Source: Candidatus Hydrogenedentota bacterium
GTDB taxonomy: Bacteria; Hydrogenedentota; Hydrogenedentia; Hydrogenedentales; CAITNO01
Length of the DNA stretch: 12,422 nucleotides
Direction of reading: 5' to 3'
NCBI GenBank assembly: GCA_903822375.1
Contig: CAIJOU010000055.1
Coordinates: 1-12,422 of the forward strand
Shown: in pieces, positions 1 to 6,601 of the stretch
Layout of the letters: each line of letters begins with the position of its first letter
How positions within the stretch are numbered: position 1 is the first letter of the stretch
The notes under the pieces: generated by a model
The model's input: only the letters and a program-made list of their open reading frames with translations
Databases searched by the model: none
What the model was told of the DNA's origin: nothing
Made by a program: the position numbers and the translations under genes

Positions 1-1
1 C

Positions 2-112
2 CTGTTGCGCATGGGGTATCTCTACATCAGGCAAAAGGGCGTGTGCCTGCAATACGCACTGGATGCGTTAAGGTTTCTGGTCACGCTGCAGGCGGCACCA
101 AACTGGGGATAG
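2..112 (+). CDS. C-terminal tail of an unidentified protein (partial)
   Basis: The second reading frame is open from the window edge to a TAG at 110-112 and gives 36 residues ending in ...LVTLQAAPNWG. Codon third positions are about 72% G or C, which matches the genes nearby, while the competing frame through the same bases is poorer in G/C-ending codons. The peptide has an amphipathic, helix-like pattern with no recognisable motif. The reading that this is the tail of a real upstream gene is an inference from codon use and from the promoter-like elements that begin shortly after its stop. The product cannot be named. Confidence 0.4.
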   Translation: MLRMGYLYIRQKGVCLQYALDALRFLVTLQAAPNWG

Positions 113-129
113 GTCAGGAAGGGTCCTGT

Positions 130-159
130 TTGACTGGGTGTCCGCTTTTTCCTTATTCT
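130..159 (+). promoter_or_regulatory. Putative sigma70-type promoter for the lipoprotein operon
   Basis: A -35-like TTGACT lies at 130-135 and a -10-like TATTCT at 154-159, with an 18-bp spacer. It lies just after the stop of the partial upstream gene and about 100 bp before the first lipoprotein start. The -10 matches the consensus at four of six positions, so this is only a reasonable candidate. Confidence 0.35.
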
Positions 160-261
160 ATTGTCCGTGGGAAAGCGCGTGCCGGGCTTGTGTCCGAGCG
201 TGTGCTGTCCCGTCTTAGGTGTGTTTCGGTGTGCAAATCCAACCGTTGGGAGATGTCATCC

Positions 262-777
262 ATGACTCGCATCGCGCTGGTGATGATGATAGCGGTGGTA
301 ATTCTGTCCGGTTGCCAGTCCATGCCCTGGCAGAAGAAGGAGCCGATGCCGCCGGTGGAACTGTTGGACGATACGCCCAAGGGCGCGCCGCCATCGCAGA
401 CAGCCGCGCCTGCGGCGGACGCTGCGAAGGCGAGCGGGCTGGAACTTGCCACGTCGCAGCGCTTCAAGGATGTTCCCCTGCCGTCGAAGGCCAAGGAAGA
501 TGCAGAACGCTCCTATGTGTATGAATCGGCGACCTTGCAGATTGGCCGCATGGTTTACAACATACACGCGAATCCGAACGAGATTGCCAATTTCTACATT
601 GCAGAGTGCCCCGCGGCCGGCTGGAAGCTGGACAACTCGCAGCAGGCGCTGGGCAACACTTATTTGCTGTTCACCAAGCCGGGAAAACGGCTTGAGGTTA
701 CGGTGCAGCCGCTGGGCATGGGCCGCGGCGAACGCCTGATTTTGCACATGGTGCCCGACGGCCAGCCAGGCGTGTGA
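262..777 (+). CDS. Predicted lipoprotein with C-terminal GW-type domain, unknown function
   Basis: The 171-residue product starts with a short basic end, a hydrophobic stretch and the lipobox LSGC, giving a predicted lipidated Cys18. A Pro/Ala-rich linker follows (about residues 28-60). The C-terminal domain (about 85-160) contains an ...ANPNEIANFYIAECPAAGWKL... segment, a pattern seen in small periplasmic domains where a Y/F-rich helix precedes a GW turn. I do not recognise a named family. ATG 262 is chosen because GGGAG at 248-252 sits nine bases upstream. The ATG at 253 would abut that site, and longer in-frame extensions read through promoter-like DNA. The next lipoprotein gene starts seven bases after the stop, so the two are probably co-transcribed. 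The location is likely periplasmic and membrane-anchored. Confidence 0.75.
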   Translation: MTRIALVMMIAVVILSGCQSMPWQKKEPMPPVELLDDTPKGAPPSQTAAPAADAAKASGLELATSQRFKDVPLPSKAKEDAERSYVYESATLQIGRMVYNIHANPNEIANFYIAECPAAGWKLDNSQQALGNTYLLFTKPGKRLEVTVQPLGMGRGERLILHMVPDGQPGV

Positions 778-784
778 TCGTCGC

Positions 785-1255
785 ATGAACCGTCTGGCGC
801 CCATTGTGTTGATTGTGGCGGGAATGGTGCTGTCGTCGTGCAGGAGCGACAACATGCCGTTTGATTTGTCGCATCTCACAGGCGGGCTTTCGGACGAGCA
901 GAAGATAGCCATGGTGCTTGCGGACGTTTCGCAGGGCATGGAGAACAAACGGGTCTATCAGGTTCTTTCGCATGTTTCGCAACGGTATCACGACCGTGAA
1001 GGGCGTGACTATGAGGCGTTGCGGAAACATGTGTCAACCATCTTGGACAATTATAGGACGATCCGGGTGACACGGACCCCCTCGCGCGTGCAGGTGCAGG
1101 GTGACCGCGCGCGGGTTGTGGACACATTTGGTACTTTGGCGCAGCCGAACGACCAGAAAGAGTATCCGATCATCGACCTTCAGGGGCGTGTGGTCATTCT
1201 TCTGGAACGGTCCGGCGACACATGGCAGATACTGGAGTGGGGTCCGCTGTTCTGA
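785..1255 (+). CDS. Predicted lipoprotein with NTF2/SnoaL-like fold
   Basis: This 156-residue protein has a signal peptide ending in the lipobox LSSC (predicted lipidated Cys19). From about residue 37 onward the pattern resembles NTF2-like domains: an N-terminal helix (SDEQKIAMVLADVSQGMENK), a helix-turn with ...SQRYHDREGRDYEAL..., then beta strands including RVQVQGDRARVVDTFG and a final GDTWQILEWGPLF strand. Such domains act as small ligand-binding or protein-interaction modules, and no catalytic residues can be assigned here. It follows the first lipoprotein gene with a seven-base gap and has no obvious Shine-Dalgarno of its own, so translational coupling is likely. Substrate and partner are unknown. 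Confidence 0.75.
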   Translation: MNRLAPIVLIVAGMVLSSCRSDNMPFDLSHLTGGLSDEQKIAMVLADVSQGMENKRVYQVLSHVSQRYHDREGRDYEALRKHVSTILDNYRTIRVTRTPSRVQVQGDRARVVDTFGTLAQPNDQKEYPIIDLQGRVVILLERSGDTWQILEWGPLF

Positions 1256-1270
1256 CCCGGCTTTGTGCGT

Positions 1271-1294
1271 GGCGGTGCGGTAATACGGACCGCC
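1271..1294 (+). terminator. Weak hairpin after the lipoprotein operon
   Basis: GGCGGT at 1271-1276 and ACCGCC at 1289-1294 can pair around a 12-nt loop, 16 bases after the second lipoprotein stop. Only a few scattered T residues follow, so it is at best a weak terminator. Confidence 0.25.
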
Positions 1295-1325
1295 GCAGTT
1301 CTTGATTGATTTGAGAGTCAACCAC

Positions 1326-1348
1326 GGTCCGGTGCAATGCACCGGGCC
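1326..1348. repeat. Near-perfect palindrome upstream of the TPR gene
   Basis: The 17-bp core at 1329-1345 is an 8-bp inverted repeat (CCGGTGCA and TGCACCGG) around a single base. It extends outward by two Watson-Crick pairs and one G-T to 1326-1348. As DNA it looks like a dimeric repressor operator; as RNA it would form a 9-bp stem with a five-base loop. No T-tract follows, so it is unlikely to be an intrinsic terminator. It ends about 10 bases before the GGAG that precedes the TPR gene. Confidence 0.5.
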
Positions 1349-1375
1349 ATACCACATCGGAGTTATTGAAATCTC

Positions 1376-2254
1376 ATGGCCAGACCCCGCAAGACGACTG
1401 TGGACATTCTTGAAGCTGAAAAGGAGCAAACGCCGAAGACCGATATGATGCGGCTGATGATGCATGCGCAGGAGCATCCGATGCTGTATGTCGGCGGCGT
1501 GCTTTTTGTGGCATTTTGTATTGTTGCGGGACTGCTCATCCGGGCAAGCCGAATCGATGCGGCCGCCAAGGTCACTTCGAGATACGTCGAGGCGAGCATG
1601 GAGACGGACCCCGCAACGCGCCTGACCAAACTGGAGGCGGCGCTTAAGGACTCTGGCGACTGGACGCCCGAGATGACCTATGTCATGGGAGAAACGGCTA
1701 TTCAGGCGCAGCAGTACGACAAGGCCAAGGCTGCGTTTGAGACCGTCCGCGACAAGTTTGCGAAGAGCGAATTTGCCGATCGGGCCATCAGCGGTCTGGC
1801 CTTCCTGCAGGAAAACGCCGGGGACTTGGATGGTGCGATAAAGACCTACGAGCAGTTGGCCAAGGATTATCCGAAGGGTTTCGCGACGAAATTGGCGCCC
1901 TGCGAAATCGGGCGTTTGCAGGAGGAGCAGGGCAGGCTTCCTGAGGCGATCAAAGCCTATCAGCAGCAGCAGGAAGTGTTTCCCGAATCGGGCGCCGCAC
2001 AGAAGGCGGACCAGGCGCTGAAGCGGCTGAAAGAAGCCCATCCGGAGTTGTTCCCCGAAGAGAAGAAGCCCGAAGCGGCAGCCCCGGCTCCTGCGGAAGC
2101 GCCTGCGGCCCCGGCAGCAGCCCCGGCCCCGGCGGAGGCGCCTGCGGCTCCGGCAGCGACCCCGGCCCCGGCGGAAGCGCCTGCGGCTCCGGCAGCGGCC
2201 CCGGCCCCGGCGGAAGCGCCCGCGGCTCCGGCGGCAACGCCCAGTGGGTCATGA
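1376..2254 (+). CDS. Membrane-anchored tetratricopeptide (TPR) protein with Ala/Pro repeat tail
   Basis: The 292-residue protein has a charged cytoplasmic N-terminus, one transmembrane helix (about 37-56), then a helical-repeat region (about 98-205) with TPR signatures such as ...AIQAQQYDKAKAAFETVRDKF... and ...AGDLDGAIKTYEQLAKDYP.... The architecture is that of YfgM/TPR_21-type or BamD-like envelope scaffolds, with the repeats on the outer side of the inner membrane. The tail (236-287) is four copies of a 13-residue Ala/Pro/Glu unit, probably an extended spacer across the periplasm or cell wall. The ATG at 1376 has GGAG at 1359-1362, a longer than usual distance (13 nt), and no better start is seen. 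A strong terminator follows. A role as an assembly scaffold is inferred from fold and topology only. Confidence 0.8.
   Translation: MARPRKTTVDILEAEKEQTPKTDMMRLMMHAQEHPMLYVGGVLFVAFCIVAGLLIRASRIDAAAKVTSRYVEASMETDPATRLTKLEAALKDSGDWTPEMTYVMGETAIQAQQYDKAKAAFETVRDKFAKSEFADRAISGLAFLQENAGDLDGAIKTYEQLAKDYPKGFATKLAPCEIGRLQEEQGRLPEAIKAYQQQQEVFPESGAAQKADQALKRLKEAHPELFPEEKKPEAAAPAPAEAPAAPAAAPAPAEAPAAPAATPAPAEAPAAPAAAPAPAEAPAAPAATPSGS
2081..2236 (+). repeat. Four tandem 39-bp repeats coding a 13-residue Ala/Pro unit
   Basis: Units lie at 2081-2119, 2120-2158, 2159-2197 and 2198-2236, all 39 bp and in frame. Each encodes (A/T)PAPAEAPAAPAA with only one or two substitutions (A or T at the edges). Most differences between units are silent third-base changes, showing selection on, or recent expansion of, the peptide repeat. 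Confidence 0.95.
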
Positions 2255-2291
2255 TCTGTTGAGGCAATAAACCACAGAACGCATATTGGAT

Positions 2292-2330
2292 GCGCTCCCG
2301 GAAGACAGCTTCTGGGAGCGCTTCTGTTTT
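2292..2330 (+). terminator. Strong rho-independent terminator
   Basis: A 13-bp stem (2292-2304 with 2309-2321; one G-T pair) closes on a four-base loop and is followed by TTCTGTTTT at 2322-2330. It lies 37 bases after the TPR gene stop and ends that transcript. In the opposite direction there is no T-tract, so it does not serve the minus-strand entericidin gene. Confidence 0.9.
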
Positions 2331-2508
2331 GGGATATTTCGGAAAAACAGGCGGCCCCACACCGGCGTGAATGACCTGATGCCAGGGGGCAAAGGACAGC
2401 CCGATGCTGATGAGACACGAGGAACACCACCCCCTCGGACCGGCGTGGCAATGTTAACGCCGGGCGATTGGCATCATTGGTGATGGTCCCAGATATCAGG
2501 CGGCGGAT
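2331..2508. other. Short intergenic stretch without a supported gene
   Basis: No reading frame here has a start site, codon use or protein pattern I would defend. A 7-bp inverted repeat (CCGGCGT at 2440-2446, ACGCCGG at 2457-2463) could form a weak hairpin downstream of the minus-strand entericidin gene, without a clear T-tract. Confidence 0.4.
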
Positions 2509-2646
2509 TTAGCGGCTGGACACGTCCTGCAGTTGTTTTCCGCCCTGTTCCAGGTCTTTTCCCATGCCGCGGACCGTGTTACAGCCTGAGGCGAATAGCA
2601 TGGCAGCAAGAGCCACCGTAAGGCATAGAAGAATCATATTCTTCAT
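2509..2646 (-). CDS. Entericidin-like small lipoprotein
   Basis: This 45-residue peptide is encoded from ATG at 2644-2646 to TAA at 2509-2511. It has a short basic start, a hydrophobic signal and a lipobox ending ASGC (predicted lipidated Cys22). The mature part NTVRGMGKDLEQGGKQLQ matches the typical entericidin EcnA/EcnB pattern (GCNTxxGxGxDxxxxGxxLxxxA). A Shine-Dalgarno AAGAGGG maps to 2654-2660, seven bases before the start. In enterobacteria such peptides form an antidote/toxin pair linked to programmed lysis in stationary phase. Elsewhere single copies are common and their function is uncertain. No second copy lies next to it. It is divergent from the large membrane protein gene. Confidence 0.85.
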   Translation of the reverse strand: MKNMILLCLTVALAAMLFASGCNTVRGMGKDLEQGGKQLQDVSSR

Positions 2647-2792
2647 GAATGTACCCTCTTGTTCTCAAAATAAAAATACCACGAACGGCGAATATTGTTT
2701 CGCAGTCGGGCGTGGAAGGTCAATTCGGGCGGGTTGGAGCGGACCGGTGTTGTGGGATAGACTAGGCGGACAATTTGTTTTGGAGGAGAATT
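2647..2792. promoter_or_regulatory. Divergent promoter region between the entericidin and membrane-protein genes
   Basis: This 146-bp gap must hold promoters for both flanking genes. The half near the entericidin gene is AT-rich (2666-2680). On the plus strand TTGGAG at 2734-2739 and TAGACT at 2758-2763 with an 18-bp spacer are a poor sigma70 match. I cannot fix either start point from sequence alone. Confidence 0.3.
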
Positions 2793-4730
2793 ATGCTGTC
2801 CTATCTGGCGGCACAGGTCCAACAGGCATTCGGCGCACCCCTTTGCACAGTGTTGTCGCTGTCCGCCGTCGCTATTGCGCTGGCATACGCACTGTTTGCT
2901 CGGCCGGCGATGCGCCAACTCTCGGGATTGGGCTTTTCCGACGGCGTCCGGGGTTTCCTGCTTGCGCTGCTGGCGGCGAGCGCGCTGCTGGCCGTGGAGA
3001 ACTACCGTGCGACAGACTACTATCGGTACGGAACCTACCTCAACGCCTATGAATTCTTCCACTACTATCTCGGGTCGAAATACCAGGGAGAACTCGGTTC
3101 CACGAGGCTCTATGCGGCCGCGCTGATTGCCGACGACGAGACGGGCCGCAAGTGGAACCATTCGAGCGGCACCATACGCGATCTGGCCACCGGCGGCAAC
3201 ATCAAGGCCGATGATGTGCTCAAGAATCGGGACGCCGTCAAACAGCATTTCACTCCGGAACGGTGGGAAACGTTCAAGAAGGATGTTGTCTGGCTTAAGA
3301 AGCGCATGGTCGATTCGCGATGGGCGGGGGTATTGAAGGACAAGGGCTACAACGGCACGCCGGTGTGGGGCATGGTGGTGGGGACGCTATTCACCAACCG
3401 CGTCTCAACGGACAGCGATGCGGGGATGATGTGCCTGGCGCTGCTCGATCCCCTGCTTATTCTGCTGGCGTTTGCCGCTGTTGTCTGGGCCTTTGGCCCC
3501 CGGGCGGCACTGTTCATGATTGTGCTTTTGGGCACGAATTACATGATGAAATGGTGGCACATGAAAGGTGCGTTGCTGCGCACCGATTATGCGGTATGCA
3601 TGCTCTTTTGCGCCTGTTTTCTTAAGAAGCGCTGGTATGCGACCGCGGGTGTGTTTCTGGCGTGGTCGGCGCTCTCGCGCATCTTTCCCGCCGTTTTGCT
3701 CTTCGGCCCGGGGGCCCGATTGATGATGCAGACCCTGCGGTTTGGCGCGGCAGAACTGCTCCCGCAACTGCGCCCGCGGATTGATGCCCTGCTGAAACGC
3801 CCTGCCAGCCCCCGTGGCCGGCGCGCGGCCCGAGCTGCTGTGTTCTTTGGCGCGGTCCTTGTAGTATGGTGCATGTACCGCTTTTTGTTCTTTGCGGTGG
3901 TTCCGTGGCTGACATCGCCCGACCATGCGGTTGGTGCCCTCCTGCATCCGTCCGACGTCGGCATTTTGGGTCAGGAGGCGGTTTTCGTTGGTTGGGCGGC
4001 GTGGGGGGCTCTTGGATGCGCACTGGCGGCGCTTGCGGGCAGGGGCTTATGGACCGGCCGCATCGACCGTCGGTGGCTGTCGTTCTTCGTGGCGTTCGGC
4101 GTGACAGTCGGCAGCCTGGCCGCCCTTTCAGGGCTTTGGTGGCACGGCACCGGGGTATGGCCGGAATACACTCAAAAGATTGCACAGCACAATGCCGGCA
4201 TCAGCGAATGGCGCGTGGGTTTCAAGTACGTTTTCATGGGGCAGTGGCAAAGCGCCGCCCCCTCTGCGGCGCAGACCCAAGCGGTCCAGAACCTGGCACC
4301 CGTGCTGAATACAGCCCTGTACAATCAGCGGCTTGTGGGCTGGTGGTCGATCCAGATGCTCGTGCTTGTGCTGTCCCTGGCGGGGGCGGTGGGATTGAAG
4401 GACCACCGTGCCTTTATCCTCGGGTTCGTGCCCCTCTTCTTCCTCGTTTCGCCGACCTACTACTACTATGTCATGTTGCTGTTGCCGCTGCTTTTCTTCG
4501 CTGAGCGGCTCGACGAGCCGCGTTATGCCGCCGGTTTGGCGATGATGTTCCTCACGGGCCTGTCCGGCTACGGCCTCTATTCGGTTTGGAAACAGGGCTA
4601 TCCCACCTACTACTGGCTCTCAGTGCAGGTGATGGCGATGTCGCTGCACATGCTCGTGTTGGCTCTTACCGAGGGCGTCGAGGGGATGATGCGTGCCCGT
4701 CAGATTCCCAGTTCACCCGAGCCCATCTGA
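2793..4730 (+). CDS. Multi-pass membrane protein, GT-C glycosyltransferase-like
   Basis: The 645-residue protein has a hydrophobic N-terminal helix (about 16-36), another at 52-68, then a 130-residue hydrophilic loop opening with ENYRATDYYRYGTYLNAYEF and holding ...HYYLGSKYQGELG... and many charged residues. About ten further membrane spans run from residue 215 to the end. A large first outer loop with acidic and aromatic residues followed by many spans is the layout of GT-C fold glycosyltransferases (mannosyl- or arabinosyl-transferase types that use lipid-linked sugars). This assignment is from architecture only, and no catalytic acid can be assigned with confidence. ATG 2793 follows GGAGGAG at 2782-2788. 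An in-frame TTG at 2775 precedes that ribosome site and is rejected. The last 31 bases overlap the end of the opposing foldase gene. Confidence 0.8.
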   Translation: MLSYLAAQVQQAFGAPLCTVLSLSAVAIALAYALFARPAMRQLSGLGFSDGVRGFLLALLAASALLAVENYRATDYYRYGTYLNAYEFFHYYLGSKYQGELGSTRLYAAALIADDETGRKWNHSSGTIRDLATGGNIKADDVLKNRDAVKQHFTPERWETFKKDVVWLKKRMVDSRWAGVLKDKGYNGTPVWGMVVGTLFTNRVSTDSDAGMMCLALLDPLLILLAFAAVVWAFGPRAALFMIVLLGTNYMMKWWHMKGALLRTDYAVCMLFCACFLKKRWYATAGVFLAWSALSRIFPAVLLFGPGARLMMQTLRFGAAELLPQLRPRIDALLKRPASPRGRRAARAAVFFGAVLVVWCMYRFLFFAVVPWLTSPDHAVGALLHPSDVGILGQEAVFVGWAAWGALGCALAALAGRGLWTGRIDRRWLSFFVAFGVTVGSLAALSGLWWHGTGVWPEYTQKIAQHNAGISEWRVGFKYVFMGQWQSAAPSAAQTQAVQNLAPVLNTALYNQRLVGWWSIQMLVLVLSLAGAVGLKDHRAFILGFVPLFFLVSPTYYYYVMLLLPLLFFAERLDEPRYAAGLAMMFLTGLSGYGLYSVWKQGYPTYYWLSVQVMAMSLHMLVLALTEGVEGMMRARQIPSSPEPI

Positions 4731-5842
4731 GCCGGTTCCGGCAGCTGGCTCTGGTAAACCTCGACACCGTTTTCCTGCCGCAGCAGTTCCATCATCTTGC
4801 CGATGATGAGGGGGGCGGCAAGCGTCGGCTTGGCCTCATCGATGGTCAGCGTGTGCTCAGGTTTGTGCTGGAGCACCTTAAGGACCAGGTAGGCATCGGG
4901 CATCATGACGGACTGCGTTTTGCCGTCCTTTCCGACCGCCATCTGCTGATATTCCGGCAAATAGACCGGTCCGATGATGTCGCCCTCGTTCGCGCCGGAC
5001 GCAACATTCCAGAATCCCCGGAAGCGCTGAAGGTTGGGATTGTTCTGAATTGCCGATTCAATCACGAAGCTGGCGTTTTCTTCCTTGCCCTTGAGGAGCA
5101 GCGTGTCCACCAGCGTGTCAAAACTCTGTCCGCCATTGATCAGCGCCCGCACGTGCGATGCCTGCGCCGCCGCGTCGGGGAGCGCGGCGGGGAAACGGAT
5201 TGCCCTGAAGGTGATTTCTTCGAAGGTGTGCAGCGAATCCCCGGCAAAGCGGTACTCGCGCTCAATTTCCTCGTCGGTGATGGTCAGTTTTCCCGCCTTC
5301 ATTGCTTCGGCGGCGAGGTATTGAACGGCCTGCTCGCCCAGTATCTTGGCGGTCATCTTGTCCGTTTCCTCGTCAATATTATCCTTTTGAAACTGAAGTT
5401 TTTCCGGGGTGAGATCGTAAACCTTCATAAGCGGGGTGGTTTCCCCGTTTTTGGGGATCTCCATGTTCCACATGACGCGAAGCTGGTCGCCCTCGTCGCC
5501 GCTCGCTTTAAAGAATTCTTCCCGCGCGACATCGCGCGGCACGTCAATCTTGCCCTCCGCCTTGAGCTTCTGGCCGAGCGGCAGCTTGATCATCTCGTCG
5601 ATGTGCTGGTTCAGCAGGCGCAACAGGTCGCCCCGGCTGTTGATGTTGGGCCGCTCCGTGTCGGACATTTCGCGGCGCAGACGGTTCAGATCGCCGCGGG
5701 TGATGTTCTTGTCGCCTATTTTGGCCACGACTATGCGGTCTTTGTCGATCATGCGTCCGCAGCCCGCGCATGCGAGCAGCGCCGCGGCGCAGGCAAAAGT
5801 GGTCGCCAGCATCCAGCATCCGTGCCGAAGAATAGGTCGCAT
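4700..5842 (-). CDS. SurA/PrsA-like parvulin-type foldase lipoprotein
   Basis: The 380-residue protein has a signal peptide with lipobox-like cysteines at Cys25 (LLAC) and Cys28 (CAGC). Residues 36-110 resemble the SurA N-terminal chaperone region (VVAKIGDKNITRGDLNRLRREM...). Residues about 205-330 look like a PPIC rotamase domain: FEEITFRAIRFP, AAAQASHVRALINGGQSFDTL, FRGFWNVASGANEGDIIGPV and AYLVLKVLQHKP follow the parvulin strand and helix order. The domain is divergent, so isomerase activity is uncertain and chaperone action on exported proteins is the safer role. ATG 5842 is preferred because AAAGGA (5851-5856) lies eight bases upstream; an in-frame TTG at 5863 would precede that site. 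It is transcribed away from the microprotein gene. Confidence 0.75.
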   Translation of the reverse strand: MRPILRHGCWMLATTFACAAALLACAGCGRMIDKDRIVVAKIGDKNITRGDLNRLRREMSDTERPNINSRGDLLRLLNQHIDEMIKLPLGQKLKAEGKIDVPRDVAREEFFKASGDEGDQLRVMWNMEIPKNGETTPLMKVYDLTPEKLQFQKDNIDEETDKMTAKILGEQAVQYLAAEAMKAGKLTITDEEIEREYRFAGDSLHTFEEITFRAIRFPAALPDAAAQASHVRALINGGQSFDTLVDTLLLKGKEENASFVIESAIQNNPNLQRFRGFWNVASGANEGDIIGPVYLPEYQQMAVGKDGKTQSVMMPDAYLVLKVLQHKPEHTLTIDEAKPTLAAPLIIGKMMELLRQENGVEVYQSQLPEPAQMGSGELGI

Positions 5843-5868
5843 GGGGCAGTTCCTTTGTTTCAATTCCG

Positions 5869-5897
5869 TGCACTTATGGTATCATAGCCAAAGTGCA
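5869..5897. promoter_or_regulatory. Inverted repeat between divergent genes (possible operator)
   Basis: TGCACTT at 5869-5875 and AAGTGCA at 5891-5897 are perfect 7-bp inverted arms around 15 bp. The inner part contains a second palindrome (TATG-GTAT-CATA, 5875-5886) that on the minus strand reads TATGAT, a plausible -10 for the foldase gene. A regulator bound here would cover that promoter. No -35 box is convincing. Confidence 0.35.
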
Positions 5898-5955
5898 TTG
5901 GGAAACCGCATAAGCCGGAGAGTTTCTCTTCGCGGCGTAAGATGGATACGGGGAA

Positions 5956-6045
5956 ATGTATATTTATCTTGCGTTCATGGGGCTGTTGACGCTGGTGCTT
6001 TTTCTGTGGGCCGTGACGGCATTTCTGGACAGTGGCGGGAAATAG
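5956..6045 (+). CDS. 29-residue single-span membrane microprotein
   Basis: ATG 5956 opens a 30-codon frame ending at TAG 6043-6045, and an in-frame TAA at 5938-5940 rules out an upstream start. The peptide is almost entirely one hydrophobic helix (YLAFMGLLTLVLFLWAVTAF) followed by a short polar tail, DSGGK. Size and form are those of small membrane subunits or regulators such as CydX- or CcoS-type proteins, but no specific family is recognised and no oxidase genes are nearby. A GGA at 5944-5946 and GGGGA at 5950-5954 could act as ribosome sites, neither ideal. It ends four bases before the end of the opposing zinc-ribbon gene. Coding status is inferred from the clean hydrophobic pattern. Confidence 0.5.
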   Translation: MYIYLAFMGLLTLVLFLWAVTAFLDSGGK

Positions 6046-6049
6046 GATC

Positions 6050-6400
6050 TTATTTGCCGTCCGCGTTTCCAAAGCCGAGGGACCGAAGAAATGTGTCAAT
6101 ATCCGTCGGGGGCTCATCGACGGTTCCGGTCTTGTTGAAGTTGAGCGGCGACAGGATAAACCTGCGCTGGCATTCGGGGCACAGGTCGAAAACCATCTTC
6201 TTGTAGACCTGTTCCTCAAGCTTCATCGTGTCGGTCTTGTCCATCCGGGCCACAAGTTCCTCCAACTCGCGGCGGTGGTCACGCACAAGGTCCCACAGAG
6301 AAATCTCGAGGGTGTCATAGGCTGCGCGCACATCGACGGACACTTGGTAGCGCAATGTCTTTCGCGGAATTGCCGCCCCGCATCCGTCGCATTGATACAT
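6050..6400 (-). CDS. Two-CxxC zinc-ribbon protein, unknown function
   Basis: The 116-residue protein begins MYQCDGCGAA, with Cys4/Cys7, and has a second pair in LCPECQRR (Cys74/Cys77). Between them is a beta strand (LRYQVSVDVRAAYD) and a highly charged helix (about 33-65). The two pairs would form one treble-clef or rubredoxin-like zinc site bridged by the insert. A short tail (PPTDIDTFLRSLGF) may be a peptide that docks on a partner. The start at 6400 is supported by GGGAGG on the minus strand about ten bases upstream; a longer in-frame extension upstream would overlap the promoter of the neighbouring gene. It is divergent from the release-factor-like gene. No named family is recognised, and nucleic-acid or protein binding is only a guess. 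Confidence 0.75.
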   Translation of the reverse strand: MYQCDGCGAAIPRKTLRYQVSVDVRAAYDTLEISLWDLVRDHRRELEELVARMDKTDTMKLEEQVYKKMVFDLCPECQRRFILSPLNFNKTGTVDEPPTDIDTFLRSLGFGNADGK

Positions 6401-6521
6401 GGCCGTGGTGCCTCCCGGCAAGGACTGTTGCCGTTTAAAAGAGTGTATCACGGACAACCCCGGGTGGCGCACGCCGCGTTGGGCATAGTCCGGCGGGGAT
6501 TCAAGGCCGGGCGTCCAAGGT

Positions 6522-6550
6522 TTGCCGACGTGTCTGGTTTGCCGTATAGT
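6522..6550 (+). promoter_or_regulatory. Sigma70-type promoter of the release-factor-like gene
   Basis: TTGCCG (6522-6527) and TATAGT (6545-6550) are separated by exactly 17 bp. The predicted start is near 6557, giving a leader of about 45 bases before ATG 6602. This is the best sigma70 match seen for any gene in the window. Confidence 0.65.
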
Positions 6551-6601
6551 ATCCATGGGACGTGTACCGATGGAGTTGCGGCGTGTGAGACAGGGCCTTT
6601 C

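Noticed and set aside
43..261. N-terminal extension of the first lipoprotein upstream of 262
   Set aside because: It would bury the signal peptide 73 residues inside the protein and reads across promoter-like DNA with poor codon use.
1034..2041. 335-codon minus-strand open frame opposite the second lipoprotein and the TPR gene
   Set aside because: Shadow of the coding strand; Arg/Leu/His-rich nonsense with no motif and no ribosome site.
2286..2483. 65-codon plus-strand open frame after the TPR gene
   Set aside because: It starts inside the terminator hairpin, has no ribosome site, and its composition is not protein-like.
4586..5887. 433-codon plus-strand open frame opposite the foldase
   Set aside because: Antisense to a recognisable parvulin-type protein, with no domain of its own.
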